DNA of 64,000 bases from NCBI RefSeq assembly GCF_000702445.1, contig NZ_JNIF01000003.1, positions 3,596,001-3,660,000 of the forward strand. The letters run 5' to 3'. Shown here one piece after another: positions 26,757 through 34,338 of this stretch (its first letter is position 1; every line of letters begins with the position of its first letter). The notes under the pieces were generated by a model that saw nothing but the letters and a program-made list of their open reading frames with translations, made no database searches and was not told where the DNA came from. Made by a program: the position numbers and the translations under genes. This DNA comes from Bryobacter aggregatus MPL3 (lineage in GTDB: Bacteria; Acidobacteriota; Terriglobia; Bryobacterales; Bryobacteraceae).

Positions 26757-27473
26757 TCAGGCCTTGATCTTGGCGTAGTAGGCCTCGGTAAACTCGGTCA
26801 GATTGCGTTCCTTGGGGCCAGACTTTAGCCCTTCGAGGACGCCGGCGCGGTCGGCGGCGCTGCGTTCGTGGCCGAGCTTGAATTTCGCTTCCACTTTCTC
26901 GATTTCCATCTGGTAGGCGACGATGCCTTGGCGCATGCCCTTGAGGTAGGAGTCTGGGAGCTTCGCGTAGTCCCAGGTGTCGCCGCCGCCGTAGTGGCGT
27001 TCATTCTGGGCGACCAGCCGCTCTAAAGACTTCGCAAAGGCTGTGTCGTCATCGATCCGCTTGGGCTTGCCGGTGGCGTGGACGACGGCGAAATTCCAGG
27101 TGGGAACCGCATTCTTAGTCGCATACCAGTTGGGCGAGATGTAGCCATGCGGGCCGTGGAAGACGACGGTACATTCAGTGTCGCCGTCGAAGACCTGGTT
27201 CTGCTCGTTGCCCTTGGCGATATGCCACCAGACCTTGCCCCAGCCTTCCGCCGCGCGGTCAAAGAGAGTGGGGACATTGGTGATGTGGACGCCGCCCTTG
27301 GCCGTGACGAGCATGGCGAAGGTGAACTCCTCGATGAAGTTGAGGATGGTGGCGCGGTCGCTTTCGAGTTGCTTGCCAGGGATGTAGATGGTCTTCTCGT
27401 CGGCGGTCTCGGCAGCAGTGGCATCGACTCCAAGGGCGGAGAGTGCCATCAGAAAGTTGCGGCGTTCGGGCAT
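26757..27473 (-). CDS. PaiB-like FMN-binding protein with a Tat-like N-terminus
   Basis: A 238-residue protein of the FMN-binding split-barrel (PaiB/FMN_bind_2) family. Diagnostic segments are FAMLVTAKGG, VWWHIAKGNEQN, FHGPHGYISPNWY and VPTWNFAVVHATGKP. The first 25 residues (RRNFLMALSALG) look like a twin-arginine signal, which classical PaiB regulators lack. It could be exported with bound FMN, or the similarity may be chance. PaiB proteins are described as negative regulators of sporulation or protease genes; this variant may instead be a heme- or flavin-using enzyme. It lies 23 bases downstream of an ADOP gene in a leftward run. Confidence 0.82.
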   Translation of the reverse strand: MPERRNFLMALSALGVDATAAETADEKTIYIPGKQLESDRATILNFIEEFTFAMLVTAKGGVHITNVPTLFDRAAEGWGKVWWHIAKGNEQNQVFDGDTECTVVFHGPHGYISPNWYATKNAVPTWNFAVVHATGKPKRIDDDTAFAKSLERLVAQNERHYGGGDTWDYAKLPDSYLKGMRQGIVAYQMEIEKVEAKFKLGHERSAADRAGVLEGLKSGPKERNLTEFTEAYYAKIKA

Positions 27474-27496
27474 GCCATTAGGAAAGCACAGTTTGC

Positions 27497-29863
27497 TTAT
27501 TCGTTGCGCAGAGCAGAGGCAGGATTCACCCGGGTGGCGGCGATGGAGGGCAGTGCCGCGGCCGCCAATGCAACCAGCAAGACGAGTGCGCCTGTTCCGG
27601 CGAGAAGTTCAGGATCGCGCGCGGACACCTCAAACAGCACCGTATTCAGCCAGGGGCCCATCGCGATGGCGATCAGGCACGCAGCGGCGATGCCGCAGAG
27701 CACCGGCTTGGTGGCCTGTTCGAGGAGGAGCGCTGCGACCGAGGGCCGTGGGGCGCCGATGGCGAGGCGGATGCCGATTTCGCGCCGGCGCAGGATCACC
27801 AGATAGGCGAGCAGCGCGTAGAGGCCGGCCCCGGCGATGAACAGCGAGAGGAGCGCAAAGGCAATCGATAAGTTGGCGAGTAGGATTTCTGTCGAAAGCG
27901 ACGCTTCGATGTCGGCGGCAAGCGTCGCGGGATCTTGAATCGGCATGCCGGGAGACAGGCGTTCGATGGTTTGGCGGATAGGCTCGATCAGCGTGCTTGG
28001 GTTCATTTTGCTCCGGACGAGCAGGGCGAGGCGGGCGTGTTCGCTGGGCGTCCAGGCGGAGTAGACGGTGGGCGGGATGGGTTCGCGAAGTGTGCGGTAC
28101 TTTGCGTCTGAGACGATGCCGATGATCTGGTCGGGCGGGCTGTCGCTTGCGCCCGAGCGAACCAGTTTGCCGACAGCCGAGGTGTTGGGAAAGAAGAAGC
28201 GGGCGAAGGCTTGATTGACGATGATGCGGCGGGACGTGCCGGGATGGTAGTCAGCCTCTGTGAAGAGCCGGCCTTCTATTTTTTCGATGCCCATGGTGCG
28301 GAAATAGTTCAGACTGACGCCGTGCATGCTGGTGTTCATTCTTCCGGAGGGCGGAATCACCTGGCCTGGGAGCGCGTAGGTGGTTTTCACGCCCGAGCCG
28401 CGGAGGATGCGGAGACCGGTGAAGGCGACAGAGTCGACGCCGGGCAGCGATTCGATGGCGGCTTGCCATTGCTGGATGGCGCCACCGAGGCCTGGGTTGG
28501 GTGGGAACTGGAGCGTCGGGTCGATGGTGAGGGTGAGGACTTGCGAGGCGCTGAAGCCGGGGTGGAGGGTGCGGAGGCGGAGGAGGGTTTGGAATGTGAG
28601 TGCGGCGGCAATGGCGAGCAGGGTGGCGATGGCGACTTCAAAGGCGATGAGCGCCGAACGGCCGCGGATCGCGCTGCTGCCGCGGGTGCTGCGCAGGGAT
28701 TGGTGGAGATGGGTGGAGGTGGCGCGCAGGGCGGGGGAGACGGCGATGAGGATGGCGGCGAGCGCGCAGATGCCCATCGCAAAGCTGACCAGACGCCAGT
28801 CGGTTTGGAGCAGCAGGGTGGTGGGGACGAGGCTGGTGTCGAGGGTCCGGATGGGTGGCAGGGCGCGTTGGAGCAGCGGGATGCCGAGGAGGATGATGCC
28901 TGTTGCGACGAGCCCGGCCGAGAGCGTGATGAGCATCGCTTCGGCAAGTGCGATGCGGATGAGGCTGAGCGTTGGGGCTCCGAGTGCGCGGCGGATGGCG
29001 AACTCTTCGTTGCGTGCGGCAAAGCGGGCCAGCAGGATCGAAGAGATGTTGGCGACAGCCATCAACAAGAGGAGCCCGACGGCGGCCATGGCGAAGCCAA
29101 GCGCGGGGCCGGATTGCTCACGCAGCCGCGAGGCGCCGCGCTCGATCGGGACCAGTGAGAAGTCGCCATTGACCATGTAGGGATTGGTTTCAGGAGGCGA
29201 GGCGGCCTGGTAGATCTGCAGCGCTTCCTGATTGGCGGCCTGGAGGGAGACGCCGGGCGCGAGGCGGGCTGTGATCTCGAAGAAGCGGTTGTCCTCTCGC
29301 TGTTTCGGGGCTGGGAAGAGTGTGGTGAAGGCGGAGAGGTTGAGGTAGAGGTCGGCGCCTGTTTCGACTTGCGCTCCGTTGAAACCTTCGGGAAGGATGG
29401 CGGCGACGGTGAAGGGTTGGCCGGCGAGGAGGATCTTCTTGCCAATGGGAAGAGGGTGCCGTGCGGCGAAGGCGTGGGACAGAACAACGGTGCCGTCGGT
29501 GGGGCGGAGATTTTCGGCGATGCCAAAGGTATCGAAAAATCCGGGTGAGGCGAGGGCGGGACGGACGCGATCGACGCGTTCACCATCACGCAGGGCGCTG
29601 CTCAGTTCGCGGAGCGCGCCGATGCTGGCGAAGGACCTGGCATGAGTGAGGAAGGCTTGGAGGACGGGCTCCGGGAAGTCGCTGCGCTGGCCCACTTGCG
29701 GGCGGGTGAGCGTGAGGCGAACAAGTTGTTCGGGGTGGGGAACGGGCAGCGGGCGCAGGAGCAGTGCGTCGAAGACGCTAAAGAGCAGCGTGGCGGAGCC
29801 GACACTGAACCCAAGCAGCAGGACGGCCAGAGCGGTGATGCCAGGCTCGCGCACGCCTTTCAT
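27497..29863 (-). CDS. ADOP-type FtsX/MacB permease
   Basis: A 788-residue orphan permease. The first helix contains VLLLGFSVGSATLLFSVFD, then a MacB-like periplasmic domain, an FtsX core (about 255-390; FAARNEEFAIRRALGAPTLS), a second periplasmic domain, and a terminal core (about 670-785; LRRREIGIRLAIGAPRPSVA) ending in AATRVNPASALRNE. It lacks the prefix domain of the PadR-linked copy. There is no ATPase nearby. Its start lies three bases after the stop of the D-threonine-aldolase-like gene, so it is probably expressed from that leftward operon and not from its own promoter. Confidence 0.92.
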   Translation of the reverse strand: MKGVREPGITALAVLLLGFSVGSATLLFSVFDALLLRPLPVPHPEQLVRLTLTRPQVGQRSDFPEPVLQAFLTHARSFASIGALRELSSALRDGERVDRVRPALASPGFFDTFGIAENLRPTDGTVVLSHAFAARHPLPIGKKILLAGQPFTVAAILPEGFNGAQVETGADLYLNLSAFTTLFPAPKQREDNRFFEITARLAPGVSLQAANQEALQIYQAASPPETNPYMVNGDFSLVPIERGASRLREQSGPALGFAMAAVGLLLLMAVANISSILLARFAARNEEFAIRRALGAPTLSLIRIALAEAMLITLSAGLVATGIILLGIPLLQRALPPIRTLDTSLVPTTLLLQTDWRLVSFAMGICALAAILIAVSPALRATSTHLHQSLRSTRGSSAIRGRSALIAFEVAIATLLAIAAALTFQTLLRLRTLHPGFSASQVLTLTIDPTLQFPPNPGLGGAIQQWQAAIESLPGVDSVAFTGLRILRGSGVKTTYALPGQVIPPSGRMNTSMHGVSLNYFRTMGIEKIEGRLFTEADYHPGTSRRIIVNQAFARFFFPNTSAVGKLVRSGASDSPPDQIIGIVSDAKYRTLREPIPPTVYSAWTPSEHARLALLVRSKMNPSTLIEPIRQTIERLSPGMPIQDPATLAADIEASLSTEILLANLSIAFALLSLFIAGAGLYALLAYLVILRRREIGIRLAIGAPRPSVAALLLEQATKPVLCGIAAACLIAIAMGPWLNTVLFEVSARDPELLAGTGALVLLVALAAAALPSIAATRVNPASALRNE

Positions 29864-29866
29864 GAT

Positions 29867-30946
29867 TTACAACAGCTTTCCCCGGGCGGCGATGGGCCAA
29901 CTGGTTTCGACGATTCCGTTCCGGTGGCCATGAGCTTGTTCGTGCAGGTTCATGACGACACAGACGTGGTTCATCAGGATTTGTAACTTCTCGCCGACGT
30001 GGAACTTGCGGTCGCATTGGGTGACGTCGATGAAGCCATGCTCTTCGTTCATCTTGTGGAAGTGCGCGCCGGGGGCGCCGAGCACCATGCCGAAGCTGAC
30101 GCCGGTGTCGTTGTTCAATCGATCCGAGGAGAAGGTCTTCGAGCCGCCATCGATGAGGATCTGGCCGGGCTGCGAGGTGGAGACGACGGTGGCGACGATG
30201 GTGGCGGCGCATTGCTCGAGAGTGCAGGCGTCAGAGTTGATGGTGTTGCGGTCGTTGAAGATGTAGGTGCCCGGACGAATTTCGTTCAGGCCTTCGATCT
30301 TGTGGGAGTGGTACATCGTGGGGGTGGAACCACCGGAGACGACGCGGGGCCTATAGCCAGCCTGAGTGAGTCTCTCGACCGTGGAACCCACTACGTCGTT
30401 CAGCGTGCGCAGCTTTGCCAGTCCGTCTTCGCTGAGATCCTTGATGTGGCCCGGATAGAAGGCGAGCCCGTCGTATTCGACGTGCGGCAGTTTCTGAATG
30501 GATTGGATCAGCGGTATCAACTCATCGGGCTTGACGCCAACGCGGCCCATGCCGGCATCGAATTCGACCAGGATTTTTGCGGCGATGCCTGCATCGCTGA
30601 GGCCTTGGGCGGCTTCGAGCGAATCGAGCGCCACGGTCAATTGGCTTTGTTTGGCGACGGCGGCCAAGCGCTGCATTTTGGCGGCGCCGAAGGTGGGGTA
30701 GGCGAGCAGCAGATCCTTCGGCTGTGCCGCGAGCATCACTTCCGCTTCGCCTGATTTGGCGACGGTGAGCCCAACCGCTCCGAGTTCCAGTTGCCGTTTG
30801 GCGAGCAGCGGGCTCTTGTGCGTCTTGGTGTGCGGCCGCAGGCGGAGATGGTGCGACTGCGTGTAATCTGCCATGCGCTGCAGATTCGCTTCCATGACGT
30901 CGAGATCGACGACGAGTGCCGGAGTATCGAGTTCGAAAATATTCAC
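29867..30946 (-). CDS. D-threonine aldolase / D-serine dehydratase-like PLP enzyme
   Basis: A 359-residue fold-type III PLP enzyme. An alanine-racemase-like TIM barrel begins FELDTPALVVDLDVMEANL and carries the PLP lysine in RPHTKTHKSPLLA. The C-terminal beta domain has the metal site of this family in MNHVCVVMN, with HxC ligands. Members cleave D-threonine to glycine and acetaldehyde or deaminate D-serine; I cannot separate the two. It sits six bases after a secreted-protein gene and three bases before an ADOP gene in the same leftward run. Confidence 0.9.
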   Translation of the reverse strand: MNIFELDTPALVVDLDVMEANLQRMADYTQSHHLRLRPHTKTHKSPLLAKRQLELGAVGLTVAKSGEAEVMLAAQPKDLLLAYPTFGAAKMQRLAAVAKQSQLTVALDSLEAAQGLSDAGIAAKILVEFDAGMGRVGVKPDELIPLIQSIQKLPHVEYDGLAFYPGHIKDLSEDGLAKLRTLNDVVGSTVERLTQAGYRPRVVSGGSTPTMYHSHKIEGLNEIRPGTYIFNDRNTINSDACTLEQCAATIVATVVSTSQPGQILIDGGSKTFSSDRLNNDTGVSFGMVLGAPGAHFHKMNEEHGFIDVTQCDRKFHVGEKLQILMNHVCVVMNLHEQAHGHRNGIVETSWPIAARGKLL

Positions 30947-30952
30947 GAACTT

Positions 30953-31642
30953 CTATTTGAACTCAATGTCGATGCGACCGCCGAGGCCACGGTAGAGAAG
31001 GGTGATGTTCTTGGTCTTGTGCTTGCCGTCGATGGGGAAATAGAGCAGACCCTTGGTGACTTCTGTCATTTCCTTGGCGGGCAGCTCCTTTTCTTCGAGA
31101 ACCTTCTGCATCGGATCTTTTTTGTCCTTGGAGCCGTCGCGTTCCTCGGCGTTGGGCGTTTCAATCTGGGTGGTGGGGTTGCCGATGGAGCCGCCATTGC
31201 CAGGGAGCCGCATCGGACGTCCGTTGCCGACAGGACCGCTCCAGACCGAGCCGTTGTTTTGCCCCATGGCGCCCGAAGTGGGTCCGCGTTGCGAGCGAAT
31301 CACCAGCCCGCCGGTGCCCAGTAGTTGCGCTGGAGCAAAAGGCCGCGTCTTCTGGCCGTCGTCGGTGGTGAGGAGCTGGAAATCGTCGCGATCGATTTTG
31401 ACGCCTTCCTCGACGCGCGGCTTGATCGTGATCTCGACCACCATGACATAGCCGTGGATGTCGTCGCCGAGCAGTTCCTTGACCGCTGACTTGTTGGCGT
31501 GGACGGTGGCGAGGATCTCCATGCGATCGCTGGCTCCGTGGGAACTGGCGACGCGTGGCGGGTCCAGCTTTTCGGGCTTCTTCTCTTTTTCGCCAGCAGC
31601 CAAGGGTAACGCCAGAATGGCGAGGAGTGCGATACGTTTCAT
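30953..31642 (-). CDS. Secreted protein of unknown function
   Basis: A 229-residue protein with a signal peptide ([17 protein letters not shown]). The mature part starts with a lysine-rich stretch, then a beta-rich domain with [19 protein letters not shown] and [20 protein letters not shown], a glycine/asparagine/proline linker (about 125-165), a charged helix ([18 protein letters not shown]) and an immunoglobulin-like end (GRIDIEFK). I know no named family for it. ATG 31642 overlaps the upstream epoxide-hydrolase stop by four bases, so it is translated in the same operon. The beta-rich part resembles secreted domains common in acidobacterial genomes. Confidence 0.7.
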   Translation of the reverse strand: MKRIALLAILALPLAAGEKEKKPEKLDPPRVASSHGASDRMEILATVHANKSAVKELLGDDIHGYVMVVEITIKPRVEEGVKIDRDDFQLLTTDDGQKTRPFAPAQLLGTGGLVIRSQRGPTSGAMGQNNGSVWSGPVGNGRPMRLPGNGGSIGNPTTQIETPNAEERDGSKDKKDPMQKVLEEKELPAKEMTEVTKGLLYFPIDGKHKTKNITLLYRGLGGRIDIEFK

Positions 31643-32526
31643 TTTTCTCTCCCTAACCACATTTTGACGCTCTGCGACACCTTGCCGGTTGCGTCCTGTT
31701 GTACGAAGTGGCCCGCCTCGGGGATGGTGACGAGGGTGAAGTCGTCGATCCAGTCCCAGGTGCCATTCAAGGCGCTGGCGAGGAGGGCGGTGTCTTTGAG
31801 GCCGTGAATTTCCAGTACCGGCATAGTGAGCCGTGTTGGATTGAGGGTCGCCTGGTAGGGCGGCTTCGGATAGTTGCGTTGGTAATAGGCCATCATCCCA
31901 GCGAGGCTCGAGCGTTTGAGGGCCTCGACATAGAGCTTGCGCGCCTCGGGGTCTTTGACCCAGCCCGCGAGCGCGGCGGCCTTCAATTGGAGCTGCGAAT
32001 CGGGCTGTTGGAACTTGCGGGCATATTCACTAGCTTTCTGCTGGTCGGGATTGTTGGCCAGTTCGCGATGAAAGCCGTTCGGGTGGGGCAGGTTGAGGAT
32101 GATGAGCTTGTCGACGTATTGCGGTGCATGGAGCGCGAGTTGCCAGGCGATGGCGCCGCCCCAATCGTGAGCCATGACGATCGCCTTCTCACGGCCAAGT
32201 TTGCGGATGACGGCAACGAGATCGCCGAGGAGCAGCCGCATGTCATAGTTTTCCGCGCCGGTGGGCTGGCCGGACAGATTGTAGCCGCGCAAATCCATGG
32301 CCGCGCAGTAATAGCCACTGTTGCCCAGCACCTGCATCTGGTCGCGCCAGGTGTACCAGAAGTCGGGGAAGCCGTGGACCATCAGAATGAGTGGGTTGCT
32401 GGGCTTGCCGTAGGTGGCGTAATGGATTCTGACGCCGTGGGAATCGGCGAAATCGTGCTGGACCTGGGAAAGGAAGGGTTGGGCCTGAAGGGAGAACGCG
32501 AGAACAAGCAAAGCCAGAAGCGGCAT
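31639..32526 (-). CDS. Alpha/beta hydrolase, epoxide-hydrolase-like, exported
   Basis: A 295-residue enzyme with a signal peptide ([16 protein letters not shown]). Core motifs are [16 protein letters not shown] for the oxyanion hole (HGFP), the nucleophile elbow [10 protein letters not shown] with aspartate in place of serine, LNLPHPNGF, and the closing histidine in PEAGHFVQQ. The aspartate nucleophile and HGFP point to an epoxide hydrolase or haloalkane dehalogenase. Cap-domain tyrosines ([10 protein letters not shown]) favour epoxide hydrolase. Export of such an enzyme is uncommon. It lies six bases after zapA and overlaps the next gene by four bases. Confidence 0.87.
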   Translation of the reverse strand: MPLLALLVLAFSLQAQPFLSQVQHDFADSHGVRIHYATYGKPSNPLILMVHGFPDFWYTWRDQMQVLGNSGYYCAAMDLRGYNLSGQPTGAENYDMRLLLGDLVAVIRKLGREKAIVMAHDWGGAIAWQLALHAPQYVDKLIILNLPHPNGFHRELANNPDQQKASEYARKFQQPDSQLQLKAAALAGWVKDPEARKLYVEALKRSSLAGMMAYYQRNYPKPPYQATLNPTRLTMPVLEIHGLKDTALLASALNGTWDWIDDFTLVTIPEAGHFVQQDATGKVSQSVKMWLGREK

Positions 32527-32532
32527 TTGCCG

Positions 32533-32829
32533 CTATTTTAGCTCGTCATCCAGGAGTTGCAGGAGGTCGTTCAACTTCTGCCGTTGCACGGGTTGGGCTT
32601 TGACAGCTTCGACGTGGACGGCCAGTTGGGCTTGGAGGGATTGGACTTGATCGGCGAGGTGGAGACAAGCCAGCATCGCGGCGCGGTTGGAATCGACCAC
32701 GCCACGACTGGCAATATCACGCATGAGGCTATCAACATGAGTAGCGAGAGCCTCAACGCGTTCCGGTTCTTCGCCCGTAACAACGGTGAAGTGTTGTCCG
32801 TAAATGGTTACGTGAACCGGGTTGGACAA
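32533..32829 (-). CDS. zapA: Cell division protein ZapA
   Basis: A 98-residue protein of normal ZapA length. The globular head starts VHVTIYGQHFTVVTGEEPER and is followed by the helix VEALATHVDSLMRDIA, the DSNRAAMLACLHLADQV segment conserved in the family, and a coiled-coil tail (LQAQLAVHVEAVKAQP). ZapA cross-links FtsZ filaments at the division ring. Here it lies behind rpmI, rplT and a small coiled-coil gene, tying division to ribosomal-protein expression. The spacing to the upstream gene is 15 bases. Confidence 0.88.
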   Translation of the reverse strand: MSNPVHVTIYGQHFTVVTGEEPERVEALATHVDSLMRDIASRGVVDSNRAAMLACLHLADQVQSLQAQLAVHVEAVKAQPVQRQKLNDLLQLLDDELK

Positions 32830-32844
32830 TGGTGAGCCTTCGGA

Positions 32845-33075
32845 CTAATCGACGTCAGGGAATTCCATCTGATCGAGCAGCTTGGAAATCCGCGACGCGG
32901 CTTGCTTGTTTTTGGACTTGGCGGCGGAGAGTTCCGCGTTCAGTTTGTCCACTTCCGTTTGCAACGCTGCCTTCTCCTTACGGAGAACGGCGACGGCTTC
33001 GAGAGCCTTCACGACCCTGTCTTCCAGTTGAGAGAGAAGGTCGGATTCCTGATCTTCGAGCAAGTCTTCTACCAT
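32845..33075 (-). CDS. Small coiled-coil protein, ZapB-like
   Basis: A 76-residue protein that is almost entirely coiled coil: LEDRVVKALEAVAVLRKEKA then LQTEVDKLNAELSAAKS, with heptad leucines and valines. It has no membrane segment or signal. Its place directly upstream of zapA and its length suggest a ZapB-type division factor that binds ZapA. I start at ATG 33075, ten bases after the rplT stop; an in-frame extension upstream would overlap rplT. Low-complexity coiled coils are easily misassigned, so the name rests mainly on context. Confidence 0.7.
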   Translation of the reverse strand: MVEDLLEDQESDLLSQLEDRVVKALEAVAVLRKEKAALQTEVDKLNAELSAAKSKNKQAASRISKLLDQMEFPDVD

Positions 33076-33085
33076 ATGGGAACGC

Positions 33086-33475
33086 TTATGCTTCCACCGT
33101 CTTGGGCAGCGGAGTGCCGGAAGGGAGGGCCGCTTTGGCCTTCTCGATGAGCACCTTGAAGGCGGCGATGTCGAGGGTGGCGATGTCGGACAGAACCTTG
33201 CGGTTGAGGTCGATGCCAGCCTTCTTGAGGCCGTCCATGAATCGCGAGTAGCTGACGCCGTTTTCTTTGCAGGCGGCGTTGATACGAACGATCCAGAGGC
33301 TGCGGAAGTCACGCTTTTTGCGACGACGACCGACGTAGCCGTACTTCAGGGCCTTTTCGACTGCTTCCTGGGCGGAGCGGTTGAGTTTTGATTTCGTGAG
33401 GAAGTAGCCTTCGGCTAGCTTCATCGTTTTGTGGCGGTAATCGCGTCTGCCAGTACCGCGTTTTGCTCTAGGCAC
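33086..33475 (-). CDS. rplT: 50S ribosomal protein L20
   Basis: A 129-residue L20 protein, slightly longer than the usual 117-120. It opens [20 protein letters not shown] and contains [20 protein letters not shown] and [19 protein letters not shown], all diagnostic. It binds 23S rRNA early in 50S assembly and is often an autogenous repressor of its operon. The extra residues are a short C-terminal tail ([16 protein letters not shown]). It follows rpmI after a 96-base gap and leads into the zapB-like and zapA genes. The usual neighbour infC is not present. Confidence 0.97.
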   Translation of the reverse strand: MPRAKRGTGRRDYRHKTMKLAEGYFLTKSKLNRSAQEAVEKALKYGYVGRRRKKRDFRSLWIVRINAACKENGVSYSRFMDGLKKAGIDLNRKVLSDIATLDIAAFKVLIEKAKAALPSGTPLPKTVEA

Positions 33476-33571
33476 GTTTTAACTCCTTAAAAGTTTTTGT
33501 TCAGGATGCGGGTTTGCGGGCACGTGCAATGCGCCGCTCACACCGGGTGCGAAATGCGAGTCCAGACGCCG

Positions 33572-33769
33572 TTAGGCGTAAGGAAGCATGTCGGAAACAG
33601 CTTGGTGGTTGGCGGAAGAGACCATTCCGCCCTCGCCAAGCCGGCGCTTGTTTGCGTTGGACTTACCAGCGAAGAGGTGGCGGGCATAAGCCTTGCCACG
33701 AGTAAACTTGCCGGAGGCAGTCTTCTTGAAGCGCTTCGCGGCGCCCTTATGGGTTTTAAGCTTCGGCAT
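33572..33769 (-). CDS. rpmI: 50S ribosomal protein L35
   Basis: A 65-residue protein with the full L35 pattern: MPKLKTHKGAAKRFKKT, GKFTRGKAYARHLFAGKS and KRRLGEGGMVS. It is a small basic protein of the 50S subunit. AAGGA lies about ten bases before the ATG. It is the first ribosomal gene of the cluster; a strong hairpin stands 38 bases upstream, where infC is normally found. Confidence 0.97.
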   Translation of the reverse strand: MPKLKTHKGAAKRFKKTASGKFTRGKAYARHLFAGKSNANKRRLGEGGMVSSANHQAVSDMLPYA

Positions 33770-33806
33770 CGAAGTATAATCCTTGTGGTTTGAGCAGACA
33801 AGAGAA

Positions 33807-33829
33807 TGGGCCGCAGGGGCTGCGGCCCA
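33807..33829 (-). promoter_or_regulatory. Strong hairpin upstream of rpmI
   Basis: Perfect 10-base arms (TGGGCCGCAG at 33807-33816 and its complement at 33820-33829) close on a 3-base loop. Neither strand has a T-run, so it is a weak candidate for a simple terminator. It could end the haem-binding gene's transcript, or be part of the autogenous control leader of rpmI-rplT. Confidence 0.5.
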
Positions 33830-33856
33830 CGTCTACCTGTTGCAATCTTAGCATGA

Positions 33857-34279
33857 TCACTGCCCGTTGATGGCCCACTTGCAGAAGGCGTCCACCTCGG
33901 CTTTGCTCAGTTCGGCTTCGGGGTGCATCGCCGTATAGGATTTCGGGGGCATTTGTCCGGCCCGCATCTGGTCGCAGGCCTCACCGAGGGTATTTGCCGC
34001 TTCCTCGGGGTCGTTGGTCCAGCGGGAGAAATTCAAGCGCTTGCGAGCCTCGACGATGTGCTTTGAGACAAACCAGGAAACCGGCGAAATTTGCGAGTAC
34101 CAGGGCCATACAGTCTTGTGGGAGTGGCAATCGAAGCAGGCGCGGCGCAGCGAATCTTCCACGGCCCGGGGAGCCTTGAAGTTGTGTCCCTTCGGATTGG
34201 ACAAATCAGGCTGTTTGAGTTGGGCTGCGAAAAAAATAACAGTCAGTGTGAGTAGAACGAACCGGATACTACGACGCAT
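33857..34279 (-). CDS. Haem-binding domain protein, membrane anchored
   Basis: A 140-residue protein with an N-terminal hydrophobic segment (IRFVLLTLTVIFFAA) serving as signal or anchor. A single c-type haem motif, ACFDCHSH, lies at about residue 46, followed by TVWPWYSQISPVSWFVS and the distal-side region MRAGQMPPKSYTAMHPEAELS. This matches the Haem_bd family of periplasmic monohaem proteins. The start is ATG 34279; further upstream codons lie in the EF-G-like 3' region. It may pass electrons to a partner outside the window. Confidence 0.85.
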   Translation of the reverse strand: MRRSIRFVLLTLTVIFFAAQLKQPDLSNPKGHNFKAPRAVEDSLRRACFDCHSHKTVWPWYSQISPVSWFVSKHIVEARKRLNFSRWTNDPEEAANTLGEACDQMRAGQMPPKSYTAMHPEAELSKAEVDAFCKWAINGQ

Positions 34280-34338
34280 GCAAAAGCGGGGAGTACCTGG
34301 GAGCTTATCACGATGGGGCCATGCTGGCCCCTCTCGCA

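Noticed and set aside
33857-34279. Multihaem cytochrome c
   Set aside because: Only one CxxCH is present and the flanking sequence fits the monohaem Haem_bd family.
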